From: Bacteroidia bacterium
GTDB lineage: Bacteria > Bacteroidota > Bacteroidia > J057
DNA length: 36,336 nt
Direction of reading: 5' to 3'
NCBI GenBank assembly: GCA_019695295.1
Contig: JAIBAH010000037.1
Coordinates: 1 to 36,336 of the forward strand
In this document: piece by piece, positions 16,869 to 26,500 of the stretch
How the letters are laid out: every line of letters begins with the position of its first letter
Position numbering within the stretch: the first letter of the stretch is position 1
The notes under the pieces: model-generated
Told to the model about the DNA's origin: nothing
Database searches by the model: none
What the model saw: the letters and a program-made list of their open reading frames with translations, nothing else
Made by a program: the position numbers and the translations under genes

Positions 16869-17525
16869 ATGGCACTCAATAAAGAACAAATTGCAAAAAG
16901 AATTGCAAAAGAATTACAGGACGGGTTTTATGTAAATCTGGGAATCGGAATCCCAACCCTGGTAGCAAATTATATCCCTGAGGGAATGAGTATTTTTCTT
17001 CAGTCTGAAAACGGATTGCTCGGAATGGGTCCCTTTCCTTCGGAAGAAGAAGTGGATGCCGACCTGATTAATGCGGGCAAACAAACGGTTACGATGCTTC
17101 CCGGAGCGTCTTTGTTCAGTTCTGCGGATAGTTTTGCGATGATTCGTGGCGGGCATGTGGACTTAACGGTGCTTGGAGCTATGGAGGTTTCTCAAAACGG
17201 AGACATCGCCAACTGGAAAGTGCCGGGTAAAATGGTGAAAGGAATGGGGGGCGCTATGGACCTCGTGGCAAGTGCCAAAAATATCATTGTTGCCATGCAG
17301 CACACCGATAAGGCCGGCAACTCCAAACTGCTGCCTTCCTGTACTTTGCCTATTACGGGCGTTCGGTGTATCAAAAAAGTAGTATCAGACCTGGGCGTTT
17401 TTGATATCCGGGGTGGCTCGTTTCATTTACTCGAATATGCTCCCGGAGTAACGATAGAAGAAATTCAGGCTAAAACAGCCGGTAAATTAGTGATTTCTCC
17501 TGATGTAAAAGAAATGGAAGTATAA
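16869..17525 (+). CDS. scoB: 3-oxoacid CoA-transferase subunit B
   Basis: The 218-aa product is a full beta subunit of succinyl-CoA:3-ketoacid CoA transferase. Visible signatures are the glycine-rich GFYVNLGIGIPTLVANYIP (19-37), the SENG motif with catalytic Glu47 (FLQSENGLLGMGP), and downstream GGHVDLTVLGAMEVS and GDIANWKVPGKMVKGMGGAMDL (cited as GDIANWKVPGKM and GMGGAMDL). The enzyme transfers CoA from succinyl-CoA to acetoacetate, or related acids, and needs a separate A subunit. No scoA is next to it in this window: the upstream neighbour is an unrelated gene on the opposite strand. The gene has its own promoter box and ends in a perfect hairpin terminator. Confidence 0.95.
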   Translation: MALNKEQIAKRIAKELQDGFYVNLGIGIPTLVANYIPEGMSIFLQSENGLLGMGPFPSEEEVDADLINAGKQTVTMLPGASLFSSADSFAMIRGGHVDLTVLGAMEVSQNGDIANWKVPGKMVKGMGGAMDLVASAKNIIVAMQHTDKAGNSKLLPSCTLPITGVRCIKKVVSDLGVFDIRGGSFHLLEYAPGVTIEEIQAKTAGKLVISPDVKEMEV

Positions 17526-17538
17526 TAATGTATAAAAT

Positions 17539-17576
17539 AAAAAAGAGGCTGAATCTATTGGGACAGCCTCTTTTTT
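17539..17576. terminator. Bidirectional intrinsic terminator between scoB and the TPR gene
   Basis: AAAAAAGAGGCTG (17539-17551) and CAGCCTCTTTTTT (17564-17576) form a perfect 13-bp stem with a 12-nt loop. T runs on both strands let it end scoB rightward and the TPR gene leftward. Confidence 0.9.
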
Positions 17577-17585
17577 ATTCCTGTT

Positions 17586-18893
17586 TTATCCGAAAAAACT
17601 ACCTCCCAGCGGACTTTCCCTTACAAATAAATGTCGTTTCCCTTTATTTTGAGCGCATTTCAATAGCTGTTTTTGCTTTTTATAAAATGTCAGATGCTTT
17701 TCGAAAGCGGCTTTTTCGGTTTCCTCCGCTAAAAGGTCAGAGATTTCCCGGGCAATGATTCCGGCGTTCCGGTTATCTGCCGGCACTCTTTCGGGGTTGC
17801 CTGTTCCGGAATCGATTCTGATCGTTTCTTCCCAGGGGAAATATATATATTGTGCTATTACCCCGGTAATATCCGGGCAAAAAACGGCTTCTTCCAGCCA
17901 GTTCATTCCCCAGACCATCGTCCACTGACGGGGCTGAATTTCGGATAATGCCCTCCATTCTGCAAAATCTTCGGATTTGGCCGCGATGATCAGTGAGTCT
18001 TCTTTTCCGGCGTTGGTTTTATCGAGAACCTGAAAAGGAATATTCAGTAAATTACCCAGGATTGTGGCGAGAATGAGGCTGTTTCTTTCCGGTGCATGCA
18101 GAATCTGACGGGGCTTTAACTCCATTTCATTCAGGAATGAGTGGGTATTTTCAGCGATATTGCGTACTGAAGCGGACGAAAGCCATAATGCAGCGGCTCT
18201 TCCACCGGCAACACTGATTTCCTCCTCATTATCCATGAAGTGAAGAATTGCTCCTCCGTATTGTACAAAATGATAGTCCCTGATATGTTGTTCCGGATTT
18301 CCGACTGACTCCATCCGCTGTACCATTTCCTGGAGTTGATTCAGTTTGTATAAGGCGAATTTATCGTCTTCATCCTGAACGGGTTTTTCATAAATTACCT
18401 GACGGATATACCGGATAAATTCCTTTGCCGTTTTAATATCCTGATTCAGCAGAATTTCAAAAAAATACACTCTGTAGGAAGTCCAGAAGTCGGCGGTATA
18501 ATTGGTTTTTTTCAATACATCCAGGGCTTTCTGAAACCGGAAATTGGCGGCAAGTGCCAGCGAGTATTCATAGGCTACATCGCAATCTTCCGGCTTAAGC
18601 GCATTGGCCCTTTCGAGCATAGCCTCTGCCATCGGCCATTGATTTACTTCTACAAAATGATACCCCAAATCAAAAAAAGGAGTATGACTTTCAAAATCAG
18701 CCAGTGCTTTTTCAAACAGAATTGCTTCTTCGTCTGCCTCAAAATTAAGAAGGGTTTCGAGTGCCAGTTCGTAGAAAGGCTTGTAGGCACTGTTGAAAAT
18801 CAGACCTGTCTGAACTGTTCTGAGCGTTTCATTATACTCCTTCAGGGCCAGATGAGATTTGGCTTGCTGATAAAGTACTTCCGGATTCATCAT
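17586..18893 (-). CDS. TPR-containing protein with an unrecognised C-terminal domain, 435 aa
   Basis: Residues 1-160 are helical tetratricopeptide-like repeats (LYQQAKSHLALKEYNETLRT, AEAMLERANALKPEDCDVAY, YSLALAANFRFQKALDVL). Residues about 200-390 are a mixed alpha/beta region I do not recognise, rich in Trp (PRQWTMVWGMNWLEEAVF) with a stretch resembling a Rossmann-like turn (ILHAPERNSLILATILGNLL). The end is a basic helix followed by a Gly-rich tail. There is no signal peptide, so it is cytosolic. Either of two ATGs (18893 or 18890) could start it. It begins 19 nt after the lipoprotein-like gene at 18913-19557, so the two form an operon. Function unknown; TPRs imply protein partners. Confidence 0.8.
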   Translation of the reverse strand: MMNPEVLYQQAKSHLALKEYNETLRTVQTGLIFNSAYKPFYELALETLLNFEADEEAILFEKALADFESHTPFFDLGYHFVEVNQWPMAEAMLERANALKPEDCDVAYEYSLALAANFRFQKALDVLKKTNYTADFWTSYRVYFFEILLNQDIKTAKEFIRYIRQVIYEKPVQDEDDKFALYKLNQLQEMVQRMESVGNPEQHIRDYHFVQYGGAILHFMDNEEEISVAGGRAAALWLSSASVRNIAENTHSFLNEMELKPRQILHAPERNSLILATILGNLLNIPFQVLDKTNAGKEDSLIIAAKSEDFAEWRALSEIQPRQWTMVWGMNWLEEAVFCPDITGVIAQYIYFPWEETIRIDSGTGNPERVPADNRNAGIIAREISDLLAEETEKAAFEKHLTFYKKQKQLLKCAQNKGKRHLFVRESPLGGSFFG

Positions 18894-18912
18894 ATTGGTA
18901 AATGAAATTATT

Positions 18913-19557
18913 TTAGTTCGGGTTTTCGGGAAGATATTTTAAGGAACGTATAGCAGTTGCCAGTACTCTTTTTATATCTTTATAGTCTTCTTTATTATAA
19001 AAAACCATGATATTAAAATAACCATGATTTTTTTTATACGCCATGAGATGAAGGCAGGTATTGTTTTTCAGGCACTTTTGCACATTCTCATTTACCGGAA
19101 ATGTAGTAACTTCCACCTTGTCTGCATTGAGGTCTTTTGTGATATTTTCGATAATGGCTATTTCAGTGCCCGACTCCAGACCTTCAATAAAAGGGGAGTT
19201 ATAGAGTCCAAAAGCCAGTGGAAGATAGTTTTCATACGTTTTCAAGCGGTCTTCGTTAAGCGTTGCAGGCGTATATTCAATTTTATAGAGGATTTTCAAC
19301 TCCTTTTTTTTCCCGATATAGGCTCTCGCTTCAGGCATAAATCCTTCCACTGCTTCACAGGTATTCAGGTCAATGGTACGATGTGTAGGTTTAGTCGCAG
19401 GGGTTTTCTCAATTTCTCCGGTAAGAGAGAATTCGATTTTACTCTGATTGAGTTTAATGAGGAAAGAATCCGGCAGTACCGGTTCCTCTCCCTGTGCTGA
19501 ACAAGTTAATATCAGGGACACAAGAACAAGAAACAACAAGCAAAATTTTTTCCCCAT
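18913..19557 (-). CDS. Secreted or lipoprotein-type hypothetical protein, 214 aa
   Basis: The N-terminus is a signal sequence (MGKKFCLLFLVLVSLILTC then SAQGEEP). It could be cut at Cys19 as a lipoprotein, although Thr before Cys is unusual in a lipobox, or after SAQ as a soluble export. The rest alternates beta strands and helices (FLIKLNQSKIEFSLTGEIEK, KELKILYKIEYTPATLN, NKEDYKDIKRVLATAIRSLKYL cited as KEDYKDIKRVLATAI) and has a Cys pair near residues 161 and 167 (KCLKNNTC). I do not recognise the family. Its stop is 19 nt before the TPR gene, so they are probably co-transcribed. Confidence 0.78.
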   Translation of the reverse strand: MGKKFCLLFLVLVSLILTCSAQGEEPVLPDSFLIKLNQSKIEFSLTGEIEKTPATKPTHRTIDLNTCEAVEGFMPEARAYIGKKKELKILYKIEYTPATLNEDRLKTYENYLPLAFGLYNSPFIEGLESGTEIAIIENITKDLNADKVEVTTFPVNENVQKCLKNNTCLHLMAYKKNHGYFNIMVFYNKEDYKDIKRVLATAIRSLKYLPENPN

Positions 19558-19627
19558 ACTTCTTTAAGATTTTATCCAAAGGTTGAAAAAACGTTGCAAT
19601 ATTACAAAAATTCAACATCATAAAAAA

Positions 19628-19667
19628 GAAAAAACATCACCAAAGAAATCCTTGATGATGTTTTTTC
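19628..19667 (-). terminator. Intrinsic terminator of the left tandem lipoprotein gene
   Basis: GAAAAAACATCA (19628-19639) and TGATGTTTTTTC (19656-19667) form a perfect 12-bp stem, and an inner CAAGG/CTTTG pairing can extend it. It lies just after the stop at 19678 on the minus strand. A homologous hairpin follows the neighbouring paralogue. Confidence 0.8.
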
Positions 19668-19677
19668 AATATTTATA

Positions 19678-21447
19678 TCAATCAAGAAGAATGTGTACTG
19701 TAGTATTGAAGGGCATGACCCCGTTAGGAAAATTGGTATATGTACCACTGATTACGCAGTCTAGATACTGACCGGGAGCGGAGGGGTAATTTATCACTGA
19801 AACGTTTGAAACATTATATACAGTGTACTGAGCTCCGTTAAACCCATAACCATAAAAATTTGATACATTATAAGTTGACCCAAGTGTATGACTCAAAACA
19901 AATGATAAATACTGTTGATTTCCTCCCCATAAAGAATGGGCAGATACATTAATAAATGAAGTTCCTGCACTTACAGAATCTGAACAATTGAATGTACCAC
20001 CATTGGTAATAATATGTCCTTCCCCGTTCACTTTTTGCAATACATATTCGGGAACAAAGTCCCCACAAGCTAGAAAATCCTGAGACACGTCTCCTCCATT
20101 CAAAAAAACAGTATAAACGTCGCTTTGAGTGTTTTGACTCAATTCTTGTGCAAACATATCAGCATATAAACCTCCAGGTGAACAAGAAATATGGGAGATA
20201 GAATAAATCCCGTTTTCATCTGTTAAATCATAGTAATTATTGCCTCCTACTTGTAACCCTACAACCCCATTAGTAACAGGAACCATATTACAATCTAATA
20301 CTACTCCCGTTAAGGCCGTTATTTCGCCCGAACCTGTATTAAGTACTATATTTCCCAGATTGGTATTGACATTAAATGGCCCGATATTCTGACCCATAAT
20401 CTGGCAATTTTGCCCTTGAATCGGCATTGAGACAGACATTGACAAAACCTCATCATTAGGAATAAGTCCGCCAACCCAACCGGCAGCACTAGTAACGCCT
20501 GAGCGGATACCATAATTGGCAGAAGTAAGCGTGACCCAAAGGTTGGGTAAAGGATTGCCACTAGCATCAACAAGGGTCATCTCTATCGTAATGTTTGCCG
20601 CTTCGGGAGTATCGCAATTCCAGAAAGAGAAATGTTTTACCTTTCCTATATATTTTCCATTATGAATCGTTGCACTTCCTTCTCTCATCCAAAATCCGTT
20701 GGTTTCGTCAAAATGCCATAAAGGAATTTCTGAAGGAGCTACTCCGGCCTGATTAGCCTGAATAGGAAATTCCACAGTTGCCTCGTTTCCGGGGGTAATC
20801 TGAAGGGGTTCTCCCATACTTCCTACCAATTCTACGCCTACCATTCCGTAGGTTTTGAGAAGTTCCGGCACATTGTACTGATTTTTGGAAACCAAATCTC
20901 CCGGCATAATCAGGGAAAGATTGGGGTCATTGGGATTCAGATATTGTCCCAAAACCGTAACGGTTCCTGTATAGGGAGCGCCGTTTTCTTTTTTTACTGC
21001 ATAAGCCGGAAGGATTACTGTAAAGCCATCAAAACTCACAGAACCTCCGCTTACTGCATTAATTGTTCCTCTTGCTGTTTTGGGCAGTAATTGGATGTAA
21101 ATATAATGTGTTTCTCCATCCTGCATTTTAAACGTTCTTGAACCATTAAAAAATTCGTTTTTTTCTATCTTAACGTATCCGTAAGGGCCTTTTAAGTCCA
21201 CGTTCTTTACAAAAAAATAGCCTTCATCATTGGTTTGTACGGTTTTGTTTCCAATACGAGCGGTCGCATTGGGAACCGGTTGCTGATTGTCATCAATTAC
21301 CTGGCCTACCAGATTAATTTTCATCACAGAACTGCTCGGGTCAGGTAAAACAACCATGTTGTTGTCATCAATTGCGCGGTTACATCCGCTGATACTGACT
21401 GATACAATAAGCATCAATAAAGCGAATGCACTAAAAATGTTTTTCAT
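19678..21447 (-). CDS. Surface lipoprotein with carboxypeptidase-regulatory-like domains, tandem paralogue A
   Basis: The 589-aa product is a lipoprotein: signal peptide with lipobox SISGC and Cys22. Residues about 44-125 are a CarboxypepD_reg-like beta sandwich (INLVGQVIDDNQQPVPNATA, QTNDEGYFFVKNV). Residues about 130-290 are a beta domain starting GGSVSFDGFTVILPAYAV and ending PLWHFDETNGFWMREG...HFSFWNCD. Next comes an Ig-like region (MTLVDASGNPLPNLWVTL), a second regulatory-like sandwich (TALTGVVLDCNMVPVTNGVV, LTDENGIYSISHI), and a distinct C-terminal domain ending in PFNTTVHILLD. No enzyme motif is visible, so a structural or binding role at the outer membrane is likely. The gene is closely related to its right neighbour (21647-23419), with the N-terminal half far more alike than the C-terminal part. 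Confidence 0.9.
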   Translation of the reverse strand: MKNIFSAFALLMLIVSVSISGCNRAIDDNNMVVLPDPSSSVMKINLVGQVIDDNQQPVPNATARIGNKTVQTNDEGYFFVKNVDLKGPYGYVKIEKNEFFNGSRTFKMQDGETHYIYIQLLPKTARGTINAVSGGSVSFDGFTVILPAYAVKKENGAPYTGTVTVLGQYLNPNDPNLSLIMPGDLVSKNQYNVPELLKTYGMVGVELVGSMGEPLQITPGNEATVEFPIQANQAGVAPSEIPLWHFDETNGFWMREGSATIHNGKYIGKVKHFSFWNCDTPEAANITIEMTLVDASGNPLPNLWVTLTSANYGIRSGVTSAAGWVGGLIPNDEVLSMSVSMPIQGQNCQIMGQNIGPFNVNTNLGNIVLNTGSGEITALTGVVLDCNMVPVTNGVVGLQVGGNNYYDLTDENGIYSISHISCSPGGLYADMFAQELSQNTQSDVYTVFLNGGDVSQDFLACGDFVPEYVLQKVNGEGHIITNGGTFNCSDSVSAGTSFINVSAHSLWGGNQQYLSFVLSHTLGSTYNVSNFYGYGFNGAQYTVYNVSNVSVINYPSAPGQYLDCVISGTYTNFPNGVMPFNTTVHILLD

Positions 21448-21592
21448 ACTTTTTTTATTTATAACTTTGAGTAAAACTTTATCAGTGAAATCCCTTGAAT
21501 AAATAGAAAAATGGGACTAAATCACAATAAGAATCTTTTAATTCAAATCAGGAACACTGCAATATTACGAAAAATAAACTCCCTAAAAAAGA

Positions 21593-21628
21593 AAAAACAT
21601 CATCCGGAAAATCCTGAATGATGTTTTT
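21593..21628 (-). terminator. Intrinsic terminator of the right tandem lipoprotein gene
   Basis: AAAAACATCAT (21593-21603) and ATGATGTTTTT (21618-21628) form a perfect 11-bp stem. Its sequence and its preceding TAAAAAAGAAAAA-type context match the hairpin of the left paralogue, so the terminator was duplicated along with the gene. Confidence 0.8.
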
Positions 21629-21646
21629 CTTGATTTTTTATTCTAA

Positions 21647-23419
21647 CTAATCCTTAAGGATATGAACAGTTGTATTGAAAGGCAAGGGTCCGTTTGGCGG
21701 ACTGGTAAATGTACCACTGATTACGCAGTCCAGATACTGACCGGTCAGGGTAGGGAAGTTGGTAACTGACACATTGGTGATTGTATATTGACTCGTTTGT
21801 AATCCCGTGAATCCGTATCCAATGAAATAGGTTACGTTGTAGGTTCCGCCTCCGGTATCTTCAATATTGAAATTCAACTGCTGCTGACTTCCTCCTCCAA
21901 AGTTATCGACATATACCTGCAGAGCAGGGTTTCCTCCGCTTGCTGAATCAACACAGGAGATGTTTAATGGATTGGTAAACATGAAGTTCGTACCATTTTC
22001 GGTATGAGAAATATATTCTGCTATCGTAACCCCACAAGCTGACAGGTTTTGAGTTATACTTCCCCCGTTCAGCAGGATAGTAGAAGTAGGCCCCTGAACG
22101 AAGTTAGAAAAATCCTGAGCAAAGAAATCAGCATTCACTCCTCCGGGAATACAAGTGATATGAGAGAAAGTGTAAGAGCCGTTGGCATCGGTAATATCGT
22201 ATGCATTTGAGTTGGCTGAGCTCATCATTACAGCACCGTTGGCAACAGGAAGCATATTACAGTCCTGTACAATCCCTGTAATGGAAGTTACGACAACAGC
22301 ACCTGATGCAGTAATGACTACATTTCCCAGATTGGTATTGACGGTAAACGGCCCGATATTCTGAACCATGAGCTGACAATTTGTATTCTGAAGAGGCATA
22401 GAGACCTCCATTACCAGCACTTCATTATTTGGGATGAGGCCACCGACCCAGCCTGTTGCATTTGTGAATCCTGCACGGGTACCATAGTTGACAGAAGTGA
22501 GGGTTACGAAAAGGTTCGGTAGCGGATTACCGCTTGCATCCACAAGGGTCATCTCCAGATTAATATTGGCTGCTTCGGGAGTATCGCAGTTCCAGAAAGA
22601 GAAATGCTTTACTTTGCCGATATATTTTCCATTCTGAATGGTAGCACTTCCCTCTCTCATCCAGAATCCGTTGGTTTCGTCAAAGTGCCAGAGCGGAATT
22701 TCAGTGGGTGCTCCTGAGAGTTGATTGGACTGAACAGGGAATTCTACGATTGCTTCCTGTCCCGGAGTAATCTGAAGGGGTTCTCCCATACTTCCTACCA
22801 ATTCCACTCCTACCATTCCGTAGGTTTTAATCAGTTCCGGTACGTTATACTGGTTTTTGGAAACCAAATCTCCGGGCATAATAAGGGAAAGATTGGGATC
22901 ATTGGGATTCAGATATTGTCCCAAAACCGTAACGGTTCCTGTATAGGGAGCGCCGTTTTCTTTTTTTACTGCATAAGCCGGAAGGGTTACTGTAAAGCCG
23001 TCAAAACTCACAGAACCTCCGCTTACCCCGCTGATTGTTCCCCTTGCAGTTTTGGGAAGTAGCTGAATATATACATAAGTTTCTCCACTCTGCATTTTAA
23101 ATGTCCTGGAACCATTAAAGAATCCGTTTTTTTCTACTTTTACATATCCGTAAGGTCCTTTCATCTCTACATTTTTCACAATAAAGTAGCCGTCGTCATT
23201 GGTTTGAACCGTTTTGTTTCCGATACGGGCCGTGGCGTTGGCTACCGGTTGCTGATTGTCGTCCAGTACCTTTCCAACCAGATTAATTTTCATTACAGCA
23301 TTATCAGGGTCAGGCAGTACTACTGTATTTTTGTCATCAATTGCGCGGTTACATCCGCTTATTCCGATTGATAAAATCAGGATAAGCAATGGGATTAATT
23401 TAAAAAGATTTTTTTTCAT
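21647..23419 (-). CDS. Surface lipoprotein with carboxypeptidase-regulatory-like domains, tandem paralogue B
   Basis: The 590-aa product has the same layout as its left neighbour: lipobox GISGC with Cys23, the conserved NRAIDD after it, a CarboxypepD_reg-like domain (INLVGKVLDDNQQPVANATA, QTNDDGYFIVKNV), the central beta domain closing with WHFDETNGFWMREG and FSFWNCD, a second regulatory-like sandwich (SITGIVQDCNMLPVANGAV, ITDANGSYTFSHI) and the C-terminal segment ending PFNTTVHILKD. DNA of the two genes is identical over 87 nt in the central domain (22899-22985 against 20927-21013), while residues about 440-560 are strongly diverged. No catalytic motifs are seen. It has no clear promoter box, but a TAATATTGC word lies about 30 nt upstream. 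Confidence 0.9.
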   Translation of the reverse strand: MKKNLFKLIPLLILILSIGISGCNRAIDDKNTVVLPDPDNAVMKINLVGKVLDDNQQPVANATARIGNKTVQTNDDGYFIVKNVEMKGPYGYVKVEKNGFFNGSRTFKMQSGETYVYIQLLPKTARGTISGVSGGSVSFDGFTVTLPAYAVKKENGAPYTGTVTVLGQYLNPNDPNLSLIMPGDLVSKNQYNVPELIKTYGMVGVELVGSMGEPLQITPGQEAIVEFPVQSNQLSGAPTEIPLWHFDETNGFWMREGSATIQNGKYIGKVKHFSFWNCDTPEAANINLEMTLVDASGNPLPNLFVTLTSVNYGTRAGFTNATGWVGGLIPNNEVLVMEVSMPLQNTNCQLMVQNIGPFTVNTNLGNVVITASGAVVVTSITGIVQDCNMLPVANGAVMMSSANSNAYDITDANGSYTFSHITCIPGGVNADFFAQDFSNFVQGPTSTILLNGGSITQNLSACGVTIAEYISHTENGTNFMFTNPLNISCVDSASGGNPALQVYVDNFGGGSQQQLNFNIEDTGGGTYNVTYFIGYGFTGLQTSQYTITNVSVTNFPTLTGQYLDCVISGTFTSPPNGPLPFNTTVHILKD

Positions 23420-23538
23420 AATAGTTAAATATTAATTTTCAGCAATATTAGCGAAAATAAATAACCCGTATCATTTTATTCTTCATGAATGGTAAAAATT
23501 GAACCATCACCTGCGAAGTTTTGGTTCTGAATCGTTAT

Positions 23539-26500
23539 TTAGAATAATGCCCTGATTTGAACCCGGCCTGTATGAATCACCGGCGCACTTGCAGGAGCCC
23601 GCCCCTCATAAGTAATTCCCAGCTCCATATCCTTAAAAATATAATAGGTCAGAAAAACCTGCCATACGGCATTAATTCCTGGATTCAGGCTTTCGAGCAG
23701 TTCATAGTTGGCAGTAAAATTGGGGCCGTCACCTGTATTTCTTTGCCTGATTCCAATCAGATCCAGTTTTACGTTCAGGTTATTCCTTTCTTTGAGATTC
23801 CACCGGTTTTCGGCGGTGAGTTTATGATAACTTACCCTTGAGTTTACAAAAGAGGAATCATTGATATTTTTTTTGTATTTATACTGATAGCCTGCGGTAA
23901 AGCGGAGCTTCCGGCTTGCCTGCCAGTTGATATGCGGATAGGTTTCGATGTATCTGACATCATAATTGCGGGTTGGAAAATTCCGGGCATACGAGAAGCG
24001 TTTTCCGAACCCGGTTTCAAGTTCGAGGCTTTTATCACTTCCGACAGAAAGCCGTTGTGCCAGAGTCCAGAAACGGGCTGCCCTTGTTTCCGCCCCTGTA
24101 CTCAGAAATTGTTTGGTGCGGTTATTCTGATAGGCAAATTTAAAATCGCCTGTAGTAGAGTTCTGAAAAAAGAGAAATTCCTGACGGAAATTATAGCTCA
24201 TATCTATCAGGGCTGTATCTGAAGGGGATTCGTTAAACCGCACAAGATAAGCCGAAAGGCTGTTTTCTCTTTCTTTGCTTTGGGTAATTCTGACATTAGT
24301 AAATGACTTAAAGTTCCGGAGGGTTTCTTTCCAGGGGTTTTTAGATTTAGGGTAGATTTTTTTGAAGTCAAGTCTTATATTCCCCTGAAGGGCAGGTCTT
24401 GTAGTAGGAACAAATCGCTGAGTAGGCAGAACGGTACGGATAAAGTCAGCGGTGAGGGGATTGTTGGAAATCACAAATTCATTGATACTCTGAATATTAT
24501 CCTGATTATAGTCTATCCACTGATATTCTCCCTGTCCGGGATTTACGCGAAGAAACTTTATGTCTCTCTGTGCTATCTGCTCTGACGTAATCTCATAAAT
24601 CAGATTGGCGTAAATCATACGGTTTGTGGAAGAGCCTGTAAGCTGAAGATTGGTATTTACTACCCGGTTATCATTTAATCCGGTTTTTCGGAAAGTGGTA
24701 TCGAGCAGATTAAGGCTTCGGAAAGTGGTGATATTCTGAATCCGGAAATGTTCCGACGGGGCATAGATTATCTTGTAAAACTGAGTGGTTGCCGAAGATT
24801 TATTTCTGAAAAGAGACTGATAAAACTCTTTGTCGTACCGGTAATTCAGCGAGATATCCATTTGCAGTTTTTTATCATCGGGAGTACGGAAATAGGGTTT
24901 TATATCCCAGAACTGAAAAGTACCGACTGCCACAGAATCTGCTATATTTTCCTTTTTATTTTCAATCCATATTTCAGTACCTGCTTTCCATAACGGTTTT
25001 TGATAAAAAACATCACCTTCGTGCCTTTGCCAGTATGACAACCGCTTAAGATTATCTTCCCTTGCGATAATGTGGGTAAAAGTATAATTTCCCTGAATGG
25101 CTTTTTTCATAGAAGAAGTAATGGCATAGACCTGACGGATTGCGGTTCTCCCCTCCCCCGTTAGCCTTACCCCGTTTTCTGTATTGATTTTTAATTTTCT
25201 TTTCCATTCCCACTGCGTTTTGGCCATGAAGATATTTTCATTATACCGCTTATCGCTCAGGTCGTTAAAGTTCCAGATACGTCCGTATTCTGCCTTGTAA
25301 ATCCGGTCGAGGTTCTGATATTTTTCCTGAACGAGGGAGTGACTCAGGTCTGCGCTGAAAAAAACAGAGTCTTTCAGGGCTACTTTATCCCATTTGAGAC
25401 CGGTTAGTGACGCAATTGCGCCGTTATCTTCATCGCTGAGGGAGGAAAGCCGGTTCTGGTCGTTGATACTATAAGCCTGTTCAGCATAAAACTTCATTTT
25501 GGGAGTGATGTCAAAACTACTCTGTAGTCCTGCTACCTGAAGCAGTTTAGGCAATATCCAGGGCTTCACGGGGGAATAATCTCCGGTAGGATTGCCGTTG
25601 ATATCCGGCGGGCTCCATTCAAAAACATATTGATTGAATCCGCTTGCGTCTCTTTTATAAAACCCTTTGCCCGGACCGGTATAACTAAAGTAGATTTTGT
25701 ATTTTGCCTGAAGAGAATCCGTTGTATGAATATATCTTTCATAATTGATTCCGTTGATAAGCGTATCATTCCGGTAATAAAAAGCCTGCAAGCGGTTAAA
25801 TGCTGAATCTTTAATAATCCCGGAAGTATAAACCACTCCGTCCGGCGTATCGCCGTAGAGTGCGAGAGAGTCTTTCACAGAAAAATAAGCCGCTTTGTCA
25901 TCAAAAGGGGCATTGGGATTGTCGGCGTCCCGGCTGTAAGTAATGCGGAGTGAAATCCGGTCATTGAGTAATTTTTGTTCTCCTTCCGCAAATATCAGGC
26001 TTCGGTTAAAATAACGGTCAGTGTATTCAAAATCCACCACGATACGGGAAATATTCGTGATGACATTTCTGGCGGTAAAAGTAAGCTGAGCCGTATTGTA
26101 ATCAATGACATAATCATAATTTTCTCCCCTTACGAGCAACTTTCCGTTCAGATATACTTTTTCACTGCCTGCAAGCACCGTAAAAAACTGCTCTCCGCTT
26201 TTTCCTGTAAGCCTGTAAGGGCCTGATACTCCATCAAGTCCGGAGATAGAATTGGAGTGAAATTTCCCCTTGGCAACCGCACCGCTGACAAACCCTTTGT
26301 TTTTTTTACCTTCATATCCGATTTTCACGCCCTGAACATTTCGGTAAAGGTCTGTAAAACGGGAGCCTTTTTGCTGTATTTCATAATCGCCCACTGTAAC
26401 GGAAGCTCCGTTTTTTTTGAGCTGAATAAAGACTTTGTCAAAATCAGATATTTGCTGCGTACTTCCATCCGGCTGAACGGGAATATTGTCATCCGTAATC

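Noticed and set aside
19678-23419. Tandem lipoprotein pair as an insertion or phage-borne cassette
   Set aside because: No integrase, transposase, direct repeats at the outer ends or tRNA are present. The pair looks like a simple tandem duplication.
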